A DNA stretch of 45,000 nt from Neocallimastix lanati (nom. inval.) (GCA_016946835.1 JACVTC010000108.1:257501-302500), one strand, 5' to 3'. Positions 1 through 12,766 are shown, numbered from the stretch's first letter. Notes: generated by a model not told the origin, from the letters alone. Numbers and translations: made by a program.

Positions 1-116
1 TATATATATATATTAAAAAATAATAATAATAATAATATAGAAAGAAAGATATATATAGATGAAGATGTAGATATACAGATATAAATGAAGATATGATTTA
101 ATATCATTAGCAAAAA

Positions 117-147
<31 letters not shown>

Positions 148-681
148 AATAATAATATCACTAGCAAGATATATTTATAGAGATATATATTTTAAAATAA
201 AGATTAAGATGAACTAAAATAATTACCTTGAACACTTGTATTTATTGCCTTTAGATAGTATTTCGGGTTTAACAAATAATTCAAGAGCACGTTTAACACT
301 ATCACATCCCTTAATATCTAAAGATATATCTAAACATGGATCATAGGTATTGGAATTATATTTACATTCTAAACATTTAACTTGACTTCGTAAATAACCA
401 CCAAATATTTGATAAATCATATTGGTTTCTTTTATTCTATTATCTAATCTAATTAATTGAAAATAAAATAAAAAAAAAAAAAAAAAGACAAAAATTTTCA
501 TGTACAATAACCCGAAATGATTATACCAAGAAAGATAGAGTAGAAGAATAGTAATAAAATGAAGAAGGAAAAAAAAAAAAAAAAAAATTTAATAAATATA
601 TAATCATAATATATATATATATATATATTTTTTTTTTTATTTGCTATAATATATACTATATATATTTAATAATTTTTTTTC

Positions 682-712
<31 letters not shown>

Positions 713-1285
713 TTTTTTATCTTTTCTTTATATATATAAAAATTTACTTTTCATAACCACGTAAAACACTATTTTGTAATCCTTCAATTACGAATCTTAA
801 AAATTCATGAGCATCTTCTTGTCTACCAATTCTCATATGTTTAGCAATATCTATAATTAAAAATATATTAAATAAAAATTATCATAATTTATGAAAAAAA
901 TAATAATAATAATAATAATATGAAGAAGAAGAAGAAGAAAGAAAATAAAATAAAATAAATAATAAAAAAAAAAAAAAAAAAAAAAAAAGTTAATTTATAT
1001 ATGATATAAAAGTACATATAAATAAATGAAACACAAATCATTATTTTCTATTTAATAAAGTTAACATTAACAATTATTCTATATAACAAAAATAAAAAAA
1101 AAAAAGTATATATAATATAATAGATATATTTATAATATAAATTATTATAAAACTAACTTTTTATTCTTGAGGCGATTGAACGTGGAACAACAGATCCTTT
1201 ACCAGAACCTAATGCCATGGCAACATGTTTTTCTAATTCACACATCATACAAAATTGTTGATTTTTACCTATTTAAAAAAAAAAA

Positions 1286-1316
<31 letters not shown>

Positions 1317-1982
1317 TAAAAATTTAATAAATATTATAATAATAAAATTAATAATAATAATATAAATCTATTTTAATATATAATACTAAAAATGGAAAAA
1401 TATAATATATATAATATTAATTATAATAATAATAATAATAATAAATTTTATAAAAAAAATAATAATATAAATAATAAAACATATAATTTTATGTTTTTTA
1501 AATATTATAAAATATTATATAAAATAAAAGTTTTTTTTTTTTTTATTGTAACTATTCCTTTGATAATTACATTTTCTTCCATGTTCTGAAGCTAAAAGAA
1601 TATTTGTTAAAGGAGGAGTATAGGTTAAACATTGTAATACAGAGTTCAAGAAACAAGTATTACCAAGGTTTCTTAAACCTGAACCTATGGATAAAACGTT
1701 ATTCCATGATAAATTAAGTTTATCCTTTCTATATAAAGTATGAGCTGGTTTTTGAAATTCATTTTCTAAATCTTCATTGGTTTCGGAATTGTTGTGAGAA
1801 GATTTAGCCAACTTATGTTTAAGAGATTCTGAGTTATTTATTGGTGAATGTTTTTTCTTTAGAATTTCTTGTGGTCTATCTGGACGAGAAGTAAGATTAA
1901 GACGAATTCTTCTTTGCTTTAATGTAAAAGAATCATTGCCATGCTTTATTAAACTAGAGTCGATTTTTGCAGTTTTCATCAT
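1..1982 (-). CDS. USP36/USP42-like ubiquitin carboxyl-terminal hydrolase, 5' part, runs off left edge
   Basis: Cysteine protease of the USP (peptidase C19) family, expected to remove ubiquitin from proteins. USP36/42 and yeast Ubp10/Dot4 act mainly in the nucleus or nucleolus; that location is family knowledge. Four exons join in frame: 1571-1982, 1158-1268, 748-850 and 227-448, with donors GTAATT, GTTAGT, GTAAAT and GTAATT and acceptors ending ATAG, ATAG and TTAG. The N-terminal 100 residues are basic and Ser/Asn-rich. The Cys box reads [17 protein letters not shown] with catalytic Cys about residue 110. Then come [11 protein letters not shown], the family-typical [19 protein letters not shown], and [18 protein letters not shown], which starts the finger region (first CxxC). 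Exon 4 ends after NKYKC in phase 2, so the rest of the finger and the catalytic His/Asp boxes lie outside the window. Start: Met at 1982, with a second Met directly after it. A USP36/42 assignment is strong at family level; orthology to one named gene is not shown. Confidence 0.92.
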
Positions 1983-2194
1983 TTTGAAAAATTATTATTA
2001 TTATTATTATTATTATTATTTATTTTCAATATAAAATATCTATCCTCTTTTCTTTTTATATGAATAATATAATAATATATTCTATTCATTTTATATATAT
2101 ATATATTTAAATTTTTATACATTATAATAATAACATATTAATTTATATATAATTTATAATTAGAATTATAATTTTTTTTTTTTTTTTTTTAGTT

Positions 2195-2227
<33 letters not shown>

Positions 2228-5048
2228 TCATATTAATATATATTCATTACTTGTCTATTACTTTTTTTTTTTTAATTTCTCTCAATTATTATTTTATTTA
2301 ATATTATTCATTTAATATTCTTACTTTAAGGTTAATATATATCTTTAATTCATTTATATTTTTAATCCACATTTTTTTTTAAAATACATTAATATATATT
2401 ATTATTATTATTATTATTTGACTATTTTTACTATTTTTTATCATATAAAAAAATTTTTTTTAATATATTTATATTTCAAAAAAAAAAAACCTTATTTAAA
2501 AACAAGTGGATTATTATACCTTTTTATTATTTTTCTATTATAGTTTTTATTTCAACTATTTTAAATATTTTTCAAACTCTTCTCTTTTCTTTCTTTTTTT
2601 TTTTTTTTTTTTTTAATTTTATGTATTAAGTTTATATATATATATAATTATTATTTAAAATTTTATAATATAATAAAGGTCAGATATATATTGTTTTTTT
2701 ATAATTTAAATAAGTAGGATTAATATATAATACAATTATTATTCAATAGTATTATTTTTTTTTCTTTATAAACATATATTTACTTTTTTTTTTACTTCAA
2801 AGTATAAATAAAAAAAAAAAAAAAAGTAATAATTGTTCTATTAAAATCAATATTCTTTTCTAAATCAACCTTTATATAATATTTTCATTTGAATTTTTGT
2901 TAATTCAAATTTAAAATATTATGACAAAAAAATAAGGTTTTATCTTATATTTTTCATATATGAATTAATAATTTTTTTTTTTTTTATAAAAATTTATAAT
3001 AACAAAAAATAATAATTTAACAATAAAGAAAATTATATTTATATAATTTAGTTATTATTAAAATAATTAAAACAAAATGAAATGGAATGAAATAAAATAA
3101 AAAAAATAATAATAAATTCCTTTTGTTATAATGAATATAAAAAAATTTTTAAAATAATTTTTGTGTTTTTTTTTTTTTTTTTATTTTTTTATTTTTTTAT
3201 TTTAATTATTTTAATCAAATTTAATTTGTATAAAACAAAAAATGTTTTTCAAATTTTCATTGGAAAATAAAAAAAAATTTTTTTTTATTATTATTAAAAA
3301 TTGATTTGAATTTATATAAAAAAAATTATTTATATATATATATTATTATTATTATAAAATATTTAAAAAATAATTTACTAAAAATTAAATAAAAAGTATG
3401 ACAATAAAATAAAGTTAAAATAAAGTTAAAATATAATATTCTTTTATAATAAAATGACAGTTGTAAAATGATTGCTATAAAAATAAAATAAGATAAAATA
3501 AACAATATTTGATATTTTCAACGTATTTTTTTAAAGAATATAAAAAAGCAAAAAAAAAAAAATTCTTATTAATAATTATTTATGAATAAAAGTTTATATT
3601 ACAATTATTAAAATATATTTAATTCTTTTTTTTTTTTTACAAAAATAAAAAAAGATTGTTTAAATAAAGCTTCTCAACAAAACTTTTCATATATTTTAAT
3701 GAATTATGAAAATATAACTTTTTTTTTTCGTTTTATTCAATTTTACAAGTTAAATGATTAAAATTTAAAACTTTTTTGTTCTTTAAAATTAAGCAGATAC
3801 TAATATTAATAATAATAATAATAATAATCCTTTGCGCTTTAAAAATTAATAAAAATAAAAAAAAAAAAATAGACCCATATATATCTATATTTTTATATTA
3901 GACAAATAGAACTGCATATTATTTTTTTTTTTTTTTAATAATTAAAAATATATCCATTTCATTTCAAACAAACAAAATATATATATATTTTTTTATGAAG
4001 ATTTTTTTTTTTAAATTTTAACCTAAATTTTAAACCACAATTTTTTTTAATTTAAGGCAAATTCCTTAAAAAATTAATTTTTAAATTTTTTAAGTCGTAA
4101 ATAATAATATTTATATTTTATTTTAATTAAAAGATAAAAATTATTTTTTTTTAAAAATCTATTTATATATTATTATCTTTTTTTTTCTTATAATTAAATA
4201 TACGAAAATACTATAAACTTTCAACTAATAAAAATCACATTTTATATATAAAATAATAATTATTTAAATATAATTTTATAATAATTTTATAACATTTTTT
4301 TTTTTTTTTGCATTTAAAATAAAATAAAAAAAAAAAATTATATCTAAAATATGATTGGTTAAAAATACAAAAAAAAAATAAAAATTTTGATTATAAAACC
4401 AAAAAAAAAAAAAAAAAAAAAAATCCAAAAATTAAAATATAAATTAATAAAATGTAATATAAATTAATTTATTATATAGTATATTAGATCCTATATAAAA
4501 ATAAAATATAATAATATTTAATATTTATTGAAAAAAAAAAAAAAAAGATCATTCTATCATAAATGTATACATAATATACATATAATTATAAATTATCATG
4601 ATAGAAACATGTGATAACATCTATTAAATTTTTTTTAAATAATAAAAACAATTAAAAATTTAAAGAATGGAAAAATTTTTTCTTTTTTTTTTTTTTTTTA
4701 TTTTTGTAACAAAATTAAAAAAATATTATTTTAAATATTTTTTGAAAGGTAATATATCTAATCTATTTTATTATTTTTTTTTTTTACTTTTTGTAAAGGA
4801 AATTTGGAAAATTTTTATAAAATAAAAAGTAAAAAAAAAATAAAAATAAATTTTATTATTTGTTAAAAAAAAAAAAACAAATAATATATTAATAAATAAA
4901 TGATTAGATAATAATATTTTATAAAGATTTTTTTTTATTACTTTAATTAAAAAAGTATTTTAAATTTATATATATATTTCCACTAATATATACATGTATA
5001 TATTCTTATTTTTAAATGTATTTTTTATAATAGTTATATATATACAAA
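1983..5048. other. Divergent intergenic region between the USP gene and RPB10
   Basis: About 3 kb with no readable coding segment on either strand. It is made of A/T tracts, short (TTA)n runs just upstream of the USP start (about 1989-2020) and (AT)n runs. The two genes diverge, so both promoters must lie here, but I see no distinct motif that I could call a promoter element. Confidence 0.6.
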
Positions 5049-5506
5049 ATGATTATTCCTGTCCGTTGTTTCTCCTGCGGTAAGGTTATTGGTAACCTTT
5101 GGGAAAAATACTTAGATTTACTTCAACAAGAATATACTGAAGGGTAAACTTTTTTTATAAACTTTCTTTTTTAAAAATTTAACTAAAAATATAAATAATT
5201 ATAGTAACTTTTGTACAGATTTTCAAATTTTATGAAATATATATATACATATATAATATAATAAAATTATTAATAATTTATATATTTTTCACATTTTATT
5301 TAAAATATATATATCATTTATAATATTCAATTTTCAATTATTTTAATAAAATAATACCAAACAAAAAAAAAAAAAAAAAAAAAAAAATCAATTTAAATAA
5401 TAATAGTCAAGCTCTTGATGCTCTTGGTTTAAAACGTTACTGTTGTAGAAGAATGGTATTAACACACGTTGATCTTATTGAAAAACTTTTATTCTACGAA
5501 AACTAG
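5049..5506 (+). CDS. RPB10: RPB10, shared zinc-binding subunit of RNA polymerases I, II and III (ABC10-beta)
   Basis: Small zinc-binding subunit common to the three nuclear RNA polymerases; it helps assemble the RPB2-RPB3-RPB11 part of the enzyme. Two exons, 5049-5143 and 5407-5506, join in phase 2 across a 263-bp intron (donor GTAAAC, acceptor AATAG) and give 64 residues. The four zinc ligands are visible: Cys7 and Cys10 in [12 protein letters not shown] and Cys44 and Cys45 in LKRYCCRRM, followed by the conserved [11 protein letters not shown]. Length is close to the usual 65-71 residues; the C-terminus is slightly short, ending YEN. The start is fixed by the family N-terminus at AAAATG. Nothing is missing, so the gene looks functional. 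The 3' flank enters a duplicated poly-A segment. Confidence 0.97.
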
Positions 5507-5529
5507 ATTAATTTCATATCTATATTAAA

Positions 5530-5532
<3 letters not shown>

Positions 5533-5583
<51 letters not shown>

Positions 5584-5632
5584 TTGAAGAAGAATTAAGA
5601 AGAAACAATAGAAATAACAAAAAGCAAACATG

Positions 5633-5677
<45 letters not shown>

Positions 5678-5722
5678 TAGAAGAATTAAGAAGAAACAGT
5701 AGAAATAACAAAAAACAAACAT
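5533..5722. repeat. Tandem duplication of (poly-A + about 50 bp) downstream of RPB10
   Basis: Two units, each a long A tract (A49 at 5533-5581, A43 at 5633-5675) followed by nearly the same 47-51 bp block (5582-5632 and 5676-5722). The blocks share GAAGAATTAAGAAGAAAC and differ at a few positions and by a 4-base indel near the start. It begins 27 bp after the RPB10 stop, so it is probably in the 3' UTR or just past it. Confidence 0.85.
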
Positions 5723-5941
5723 AAAAAAAAAAAAATCATTTATTTATTTATTCATGAAATATTCTATACAAATTCCATAAATTCAATCTTTTTTTTTTTT
5801 TTTTTTTTTTTGAAAAAAAAAATATATATATATATATATTTATATATATAATATACATATTATAATTACATAAATAAATCAATAAATCTATTTCCATCTT
5901 TTTGTTTTTTTTTTATTTTTCTTTTTTACTTTTTCTTTTTT

Positions 5942-5975
<34 letters not shown>

Positions 5976-6529
5976 GCAAAAAAAAAAAAAAAAAAAAAAA
6001 AATAGAGATATTTATTATTTAAAAAATATTATTAAGTACCCTTAAAAATTTAATTTTTTTTTTTTATATATATATTTACTTTTTTAATTTCTTTTTATTC
6101 TTTTTTTTTTTTTTTTTTTTTCTTTCTCTATATCTTCAATTAAGAAGAGGAAAACCAACATAAAAATAATAAAATGATAGAAAGAGAGAAAAAGAGAGAA
6201 TAAAAAAAAAACAACCATTAAATTTTTTATATTTTATTTATTTTTTTTTTATTACTGAAGAAGTTTTAATAATTAATGATAGAAAAAGAAAAAAAAAATT
6301 TTTTTTTTTTTTTCTTTTTTTTATATATATATAAATTGTATTTTTAATTTAATTTTTTTTTTTTTCTTTTCTTTTTATTTTATACATCAATAAGTTATTC
6401 ATTACCATATTTTTTTTAAATAAATCAAATAAAAAAAAAAAAAAAATTAAAAAATAGTAATAATAATAATTAAATATATATATATATATATATATATATT
6501 TTCAGAAAAATATTTATTTTATTTAATTA

Positions 6530-6561
<32 letters not shown>

Positions 6562-6870
6562 TTACAATGTGTTTTAAAATATAATGAAAAAAATAATAAT
6601 AATAATAATAATAATAATGAATAAATAAATGTTTGTTTTGTTTCGTTTTAATTTGTTTTTTAACTATGTAATTATTAACTTTTTTTTTTTTATTTTTATT
6701 TTTTTTTTTTTTTTTTTTATTTTATTATTTTTATTTTTTTTTTTTATCTAGATATTTTTTTGGTTAATCGATTTATTATTATATCTTTTATTATTATTAT
6801 TATTATTATTATAATTATTATCATTATTATTATTATAAGTATTTTCTTTTATTTTTTAATTCTTATATTT

Positions 6871-6904
<34 letters not shown>

Positions 6905-6907
6905 CAT
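5723..6907. other. Convergent intergenic region, homopolymers only
   Basis: Lies between the stops of RPB10 (+) and the coiled-coil gene (-). It holds many poly-T tracts of 15-30 nt, some poly-A, and short (AT)n and (TTA/TTAT)n runs. No coding or RNA signal is visible. Confidence 0.6.
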
Positions 6908-9900
6908 TTACTTTTTATTTCTAACGTATAAATTTTTCTTAATAGGAGTGTATAAGGCATCTTCACCATTTTCACCAATTAAATTTAAATTTGATGTTTC
7001 AAAGGTATCTGCGCGATAATATGGTGAAGAAGAAAGAATGGTTACGGCAGCAGGAGCACGATTGGCTTCAGCTTCGGATTCGTATTCTGATGATTCAATA
7101 TCATTTTTACCCTTTCTTCTAGTGGATGAACGTATTGGTATAGGATCTAAATAGGAAGAGGCAAAAGAAATATCGGATGAATTATAGGAAAAAGCTACTA
7201 CCTCTTCATCATATACATGATTTATTTCTACAGTACCTGTATTCATCTTATGATTACCACTTTTACCTATACCTTCAGTATTACCTTCAATAGTATTACC
7301 TTCACTTGTACCTCTATCATCATTAGTTTGAGTAGATGGTAATTGATATGAAGGGAATTTTTGAATTTTATTATAATCATTACCCCCTTCTATTTCTTCC
7401 TCAGTGGAAGGTTCATCAATATTAACAATAATACATTGATCACTTAATAATCCATTTTCTATTTTATCTTGTTGTTGCTGTGACTGCTGCTGCTGCTTTT
7501 CATCATTAGTAGTAACATTTTCTACAGAAGTAACAGTAAATAAAATATTAGAAATTTCATTATTAGGTACTTCAAATTCATTCTTTTGATTTTCTGTAAA
7601 TTGATTTTGATTATTAGGTTCACTACTAATGATTATATTTTTATTTAATGAATTTTCATTATTCTTTTCACTTTTTTCATCTTTCTTTTCTTTTTCTTTT
7701 TCTTCATCCTTTTCTTCATCCTTTTCTTCATCCTTTTCATTTTCTTTTTCTTTTTCTTCATCCTTTTCTTCATCTTTGTCATCTTCTTTTTCTTTTTCTT
7801 TTTCATTATCTATTTCTTCTTTAGCTCTAGATGATTTATTTAATTTAAATTTAAAAAAGTTCATAAAATGATTAGTTTTCTTTTCTTCTTTATTTTTAGA
7901 ACTAGAGGATAAGGTTATATCATTTTCTATAGATCTTTCAGTAATTTCTGATATTTTTTGTTCTTCTGTTATTGGATCAGAAGAAGATTGAGATGGCTGA
8001 GGTTGGACTTGTGGTTGTGGTTGTGGTTGTTGATCTTGAGGGAAAGAGGAGAATGACCTAGAAGGTAATGAATTTGATTTTTGAATGGCTTGATCTTCAT
8101 CTTCATCTTTAAACATATTTTTTAATAATGATTTAATAAATTTATTATCTTTTAGTGAACCACCACGAGCAAGACTACTATTACGAATAGGAATTTCTCT
8201 TGAGACGGTTGATGTTGATTGATTAGTCTCTGGTGGTGAAGTCTTTTGTATAGGTTTTGATTTTGGTTTTGATTTTGATTTTGATTTTGATAGTGAACGA
8301 GAAATCTTCTCTTCATTATTAATAGATGTTGTTGTTATTGTTGTTGTTGAAGGTTTTTGTTCATGAAGGAATTTTTCAGCTTCTTTATGACTAGCTTTAT
8401 CTAATTCTTGGAAGTAAAGTCTACCATAATCATTAGTTAACATTCTTGCTAAGCAAAGTTCATTCAATATACGCTGTAATTGAAGAACTAAATTATGAAT
8501 AGCAACACTATCCTCCGTATACTTTTTCTTATTGGACGATGATTCATCATTCTGAGTTTGAGTATAATTTTGCGGAGTGGAGGAGGAAACACTATTATCT
8601 TGATCATTTGTAACTTCAATAGCAAGTTTTGAAGGTTTATTAATTTTATAAGTAGGTAGTGTGGTCTTAAATTTAAGACTAGTAGTACGACGAATAGGTG
8701 ATGATTCATCTTCATTACCGGTAACGGTATTAATATTAGTACTAATATTACTATTATTATTAGAATTATTATTATTACCATTACTATTATCATTACTGTT
8801 ACCGTTACGATCACCATCATTATTGGTTACACTGCTATTGGTAATTAATGGATAACGTTTATGGAAATGTTCAATATCGGATAAAATATTTTGTAAAATT
8901 TTATTACTTAATGAAGTCAACTCTACCATATCAAAAGATTTGCGAAGTTGAAGATTTAAGGTCTTTAAATCGGTATCCTTTATTTTTTCCATGATAGAAA
9001 TAATATAAGTGGTAATTGAATTTATTTTAGGTACAATGTTTGAAGGTTTACCTGAGGAATTGAGTGAATTGTAATGATTAGGTTCGGATTTTGAACGACT
9101 ACGAAGATGTCCATTATTAGATTTTGACTTTATACTACCAGATAATTTTAATGGTGGTGGCATTAAAGTAGATGAAGAAGTACCAAGTTTTGGTGATTTA
9201 CTAGATAATATTGGTGATATATAAGCACCTAATTTTGGAGATTTTGGTGGTTTTAAAACATTATCAGAATATGAATGTAAAAATTGTTGTTGCTGTTGTT
9301 GCTGTTGTTGAGAAGCTAAAACTTGTTTATACTCTGCATCATTTTCTAAGAAGAAACTACTATTATCATCAAAGATACTACTATTCATACTTACAAAGGA
9401 AAGATTAGCATCTGCATAATCATCTCTCTCTTCTTTTTCTTCTTCACGAATATCACCATCATGAATAGCTCGAGATAAATTCTTTTCTTTTTCTCTCTCC
9501 TCTATTCTCTCCAACATTTCTAAATGAGAATTAGAAGCAATTGAAGCAGCATACTTCTTTTGACGTTCTTCAATTAAATTAAGAATATCCGGATTTTCAG
9601 TAATTTTACTTCTAGTAGGTGTTCGAATTTGATATGGTGAAGTTATTTGAGAGGCCGAAGTAGTAGTAGTAGTAGTTTTCTTTATTGTTGCTGATCTCAT
9701 TGGATGATCAATATCCTTTGTTAAAGCAACAGATGTATTAATTGAAAGAGCATTTATATTTCTCTTTGAATGATTTTCTTTTTCCTTATTATTTTCAGTG
9801 GAACTGACAGGTGTTTCTGCACTAACATTAATGTTATCATTAGCTTTAGCATTAACAGCATTATCATTAGCATTAGTATTATCATTAACCTTAGCGCTTC

Positions 9901-11434
9901 CATCTGTATTTTCATTTTTATTTCTATTAACATTACCATCAACATTACCATCAACATTAGTATCAGCATTACCATCAGCATTACCATCAACATTAGTATC
10001 AACATTAGTATCAAAATTACCATCAACATTAGTATCAACATTACCATCAACATTAGTATCAACATTAGTATCAACATTAGTATCAACATTAGTATCAACA
10101 TTAGTATCAACATTACCATCAACATTAGTATCAACATTACCATCAACATTAGTATCAACATTACCATCAACATTAGTATCAACATTACCATCAACATTAG
10201 TATCAACATTACCATCAACATTAGTATCAACATTAGTATCAGCATTAGTATCAACATTAGTATCAACATTAGTATCAACATTACCATCAACATTAGTATC
10301 AACATTAGTATCAGCATTAGTATCAACATTAGTATCAACATTAGTATCAACATTAGTATCAACATTAGTATCAACATTAGTATCAACATTAGTATCAATA
10401 TTAGTCTTAGCATTAATATCAACATTAGTCTTAGTATCTGCATTAGTATCATTAGTATCAACATTAGCCTTAGTATCTGCATTAGTATCATTAGTATCAA
10501 CATTAGCCTTAGTATCAGCATCAACATCTATCACAATATCTCTATCTTTCACTGATTCATCTTCACCACTATCTAATATATGATTATTTTCAGTTGAAGA
10601 GTTAGATTTTTGGAAATCCGAATCATTCATTAATTTGCGACAGTTTTGAAGTTCCTCTTCTAAACGTTTTTTATCCTCTTCACATTGATCGTATAAATGA
10701 ATGAGATTTTCGGCTTCATGCAATTTACTTTCATATTCCTCGATTTTAGAGGTTAATGATTTATTTTGAGACTTTAATTCATCATTTTCCTTTAATAAAT
10801 TTATTCCCTTTTCTTGTTCCTTAGCAATAAGCGTACGAAGATTATCCTTTTCATAGCTGACATTTTCAATACGTTTTTCTAATTCTGCTTTTACGAGACT
10901 TTCCGAATTAGTGATACGTTCAATTTGATTCTCTAATTGACTAACTTTAACACTATATTCATATTCGTTCGTTTCATTGGTTTCTGAAAGTTCAACAATC
11001 TCTTGTTTTAAATTATGGACGATCATCGATTTCTTTTCGATGATACTATTAAGTTCCTTTATTTGTAAATTATTATCCTCATTAATACTTTCTAATTCTT
11101 TAATTTTAATTTCAAAAGTATGACGAACATTGGTTAAATTTTCAATTTGAGCCTGTTGACTTGAAATTTTATCCGAATTAAGTTCATCTTGTTCAATAAG
11201 ATTATGTAAAGCGTCATCTTTTTCTAAGCATTGAAAATATAAAAGTTTAACAATATCTATAAGGGATGAAACGTTTAATTCATCCTTTAATTTTATTTTT
11301 TCCTTAAGACCCTCTTCTATAATATTTAACTTTTTTTCAAAAGTTTTATTATCATCAATACTAATAGTATTATTTTGTAAATGATTTAATAGTTCATTGA
11401 TTGAACTATTGATAGTACTCATCCAAATAACCAT
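6908..11434 (-). CDS. Large coiled-coil / low-complexity protein with Asn-Val-Asp repeat array, function unknown
   Basis: Uninterrupted 1508-codon frame with no intron. I do not recognise a named family. Residues about 15-275 look like a long coiled coil (KIKELESINEDNNLQIKEL, RIENVSYEKDNLRTLIAKEQ). Residues about 305-510 are a four-residue array alternating NVDT and NVDG. A Ser/Pro-rich basic linker follows, with a poly-Gln run near residue 710. Two helical stretches read as ordered: near 815-865 (SLSNKILQNILSDIEHF) and near 985-1015 (LVLQLQRILNELCLARML). Around residues 1205-1255 there is a highly charged DEEKEK block, and the tail ends YTPIKKNLYVRNKK. No signal peptide or membrane span is seen. 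The initiator is either Met1 or Met5 (MSTINSS); Met5 looks the more natural start. A scaffold or cytoskeletal role is only suggested by the architecture. Confidence 0.85.
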   Translation of the reverse strand: MVIWMSTINSSINELLNHLQNNTISIDDNKTFEKKLNIIEEGLKEKIKLKDELNVSSLIDIVKLLYFQCLEKDDALHNLIEQDELNSDKISSQQAQIENLTNVRHTFEIKIKELESINEDNNLQIKELNSIIEKKSMIVHNLKQEIVELSETNETNEYEYSVKVSQLENQIERITNSESLVKAELEKRIENVSYEKDNLRTLIAKEQEKGINLLKENDELKSQNKSLTSKIEEYESKLHEAENLIHLYDQCEEDKKRLEEELQNCRKLMNDSDFQKSNSSTENNHILDSGEDESVKDRDIVIDVDADTKANVDTNDTNADTKANVDTNDTNADTKTNVDINAKTNIDTNVDTNVDTNVDTNVDTNVDTNVDTNADTNVDTNVDGNVDTNVDTNVDTNADTNVDTNVDGNVDTNVDGNVDTNVDGNVDTNVDGNVDTNVDGNVDTNVDTNVDTNVDTNVDTNVDGNVDTNVDGNFDTNVDTNVDGNADGNADTNVDGNVDGNVNRNKNENTDGSAKVNDNTNANDNAVNAKANDNINVSAETPVSSTENNKEKENHSKRNINALSINTSVALTKDIDHPMRSATIKKTTTTTTSASQITSPYQIRTPTRSKITENPDILNLIEERQKKYAASIASNSHLEMLERIEEREKEKNLSRAIHDGDIREEEKEERDDYADANLSFVSMNSSIFDDNSSFFLENDAEYKQVLASQQQQQQQQQFLHSYSDNVLKPPKSPKLGAYISPILSSKSPKLGTSSSTLMPPPLKLSGSIKSKSNNGHLRSRSKSEPNHYNSLNSSGKPSNIVPKINSITTYIISIMEKIKDTDLKTLNLQLRKSFDMVELTSLSNKILQNILSDIEHFHKRYPLITNSSVTNNDGDRNGNSNDNSNGNNNNSNNNSNISTNINTVTGNEDESSPIRRTTSLKFKTTLPTYKINKPSKLAIEVTNDQDNSVSSSTPQNYTQTQNDESSSNKKKYTEDSVAIHNLVLQLQRILNELCLARMLTNDYGRLYFQELDKASHKEAEKFLHEQKPSTTTITTTSINNEEKISRSLSKSKSKSKPKSKPIQKTSPPETNQSTSTVSREIPIRNSSLARGGSLKDNKFIKSLLKNMFKDEDEDQAIQKSNSLPSRSFSSFPQDQQPQPQPQVQPQPSQSSSDPITEEQKISEITERSIENDITLSSSSKNKEEKKTNHFMNFFKFKLNKSSRAKEEIDNEKEKEKEDDKDEEKDEEKEKENEKDEEKDEEKDEEKEKEKKDEKSEKNNENSLNKNIIISSEPNNQNQFTENQKNEFEVPNNEISNILFTVTSVENVTTNDEKQQQQSQQQQDKIENGLLSDQCIIVNIDEPSTEEEIEGGNDYNKIQKFPSYQLPSTQTNDDRGTSEGNTIEGNTEGIGKSGNHKMNTGTVEINHVYDEEVVAFSYNSSDISFASSYLDPIPIRSSTRRKGKNDIESSEYESEAEANRAPAAVTILSSSPYYRADTFETSNLNLIGENGEDALYTPIKKNLYVRNKK
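9905..10525 (-). repeat. 12-bp coding minisatellite (NVDT/NVDG array) inside the coiled-coil gene
   Basis: On the sense (-) strand the unit alternates AATGTTGATACT and AATGTTGATGGT, giving Asn-Val-Asp-Thr and Asn-Val-Asp-Gly. There are roughly 45-50 units, with occasional Ala, Ile or Phe substitutions and a few Asn-Asp-Thr units at the proximal end. Because the period is a multiple of three, several other frames on both strands also stay open; those are not genes. Confidence 0.93.
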
Positions 11435-11615
11435 ATGCTATTTATTGTACTATTTTTTTTTTTTTTTTTGGAAAAAAAAAAAAAAAATTGTATTAAATTT
11501 ATTGACTAAAATTGGTTTATTTATTATATCCTTTCTTCTTAAATGTTTATTGTTAAAGTGTAATTTAATAATAGTATTTATATATTTATTTCGTTTTATT
11601 ATTTTACTTATTTTT

Positions 11616-11650
<35 letters not shown>

Positions 11651-11775
11651 GTTTTTATATATTATTGTTGTTTTTTATTTCTATGACTGATTTCCCTTTA
11701 AATTAGTAAACATTTATGAAAAATATTTATTGAAATTTTATTATTTTCTTAATTTAAAATGGAATAAATGAATTT

Positions 11776-11812
<37 letters not shown>

Positions 11813-12713
11813 AATAAATAAGAATATATATAAAAACGTAATTCCTTTTAAATTATAATTTAAAATATATATATAATAAAAATTTATAAATTTACAAATA
11901 TATATATATAACCTACAATAAAATATAAACCAAAAAAAGAAAAATACTTTTATTTTACTCTCTATTGAATTTATACAATAATATTTTTTTTATTATCATT
12001 TAATTTTATTTTATTTTATTTTATTTTATTTTATTTTTTTTTTTTTTTTTTTTTTTTTTTTGTTTTACAATTTGACAGAAAATTATATTTAATTTTAAAA
12101 GAGACGCACTTTAAAATTACTTTTTTTTTTTTTTTGGTCTTCTTCTATAAATAAAATATATTTAATATTAAATTATTTTATTTATTTATTATTTATTAAT
12201 TAATAATTTTATATAGTTTATTTTACAATAGATTATAAATATATTATTATTTCTTTTTTCTTTACCCAAATAATATCACCTTTTTCTTTATCTATATAAT
12301 AAATAAATATTATTTAAATTTATTTATGAATTTAACGTTTAAATTATAGATTGTTTTAGCATATAAGAAAAAAAAAAAATATCTACAAAAAATAGTAATA
12401 TTATTTTAATTTCTTTTTTTTTTTAGAAAAAACAATTTATAATTTTTTTTATATAAATGCAACAATAGCATTTATTTAAATTGTATAATTAAAAAAAATA
12501 GAACTTTAACACTTTACTCTATTTACCCTTAAAGATTTCTTAATATTTTATTTTTATTTTTTATTTTATTATATAATAAAATTTATTAATAATTTTTTAA
12601 TATTTTATTATTATTTGTTATTGATTGATTTATTTTTTTTTTATTTTTAATTAAATTCGAAACATTTTTTTTTTAATAAATCTTTTAAATATATTGAAAA
12701 AAAAAAAATTAAT

Positions 12714-12766
<53 letters not shown>

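Noticed and set aside
1392-1589. 65-codon plus-strand frame
   Set aside because: Lies mostly in USP intron 1 and overlaps exon 1 antisense; Asn/Ile/Tyr-rich low complexity.
9754-10583. Long open frames on both strands over the 12-bp array
   Set aside because: Shadows of the in-frame NVDT/NVDG array of the 1508-codon gene.
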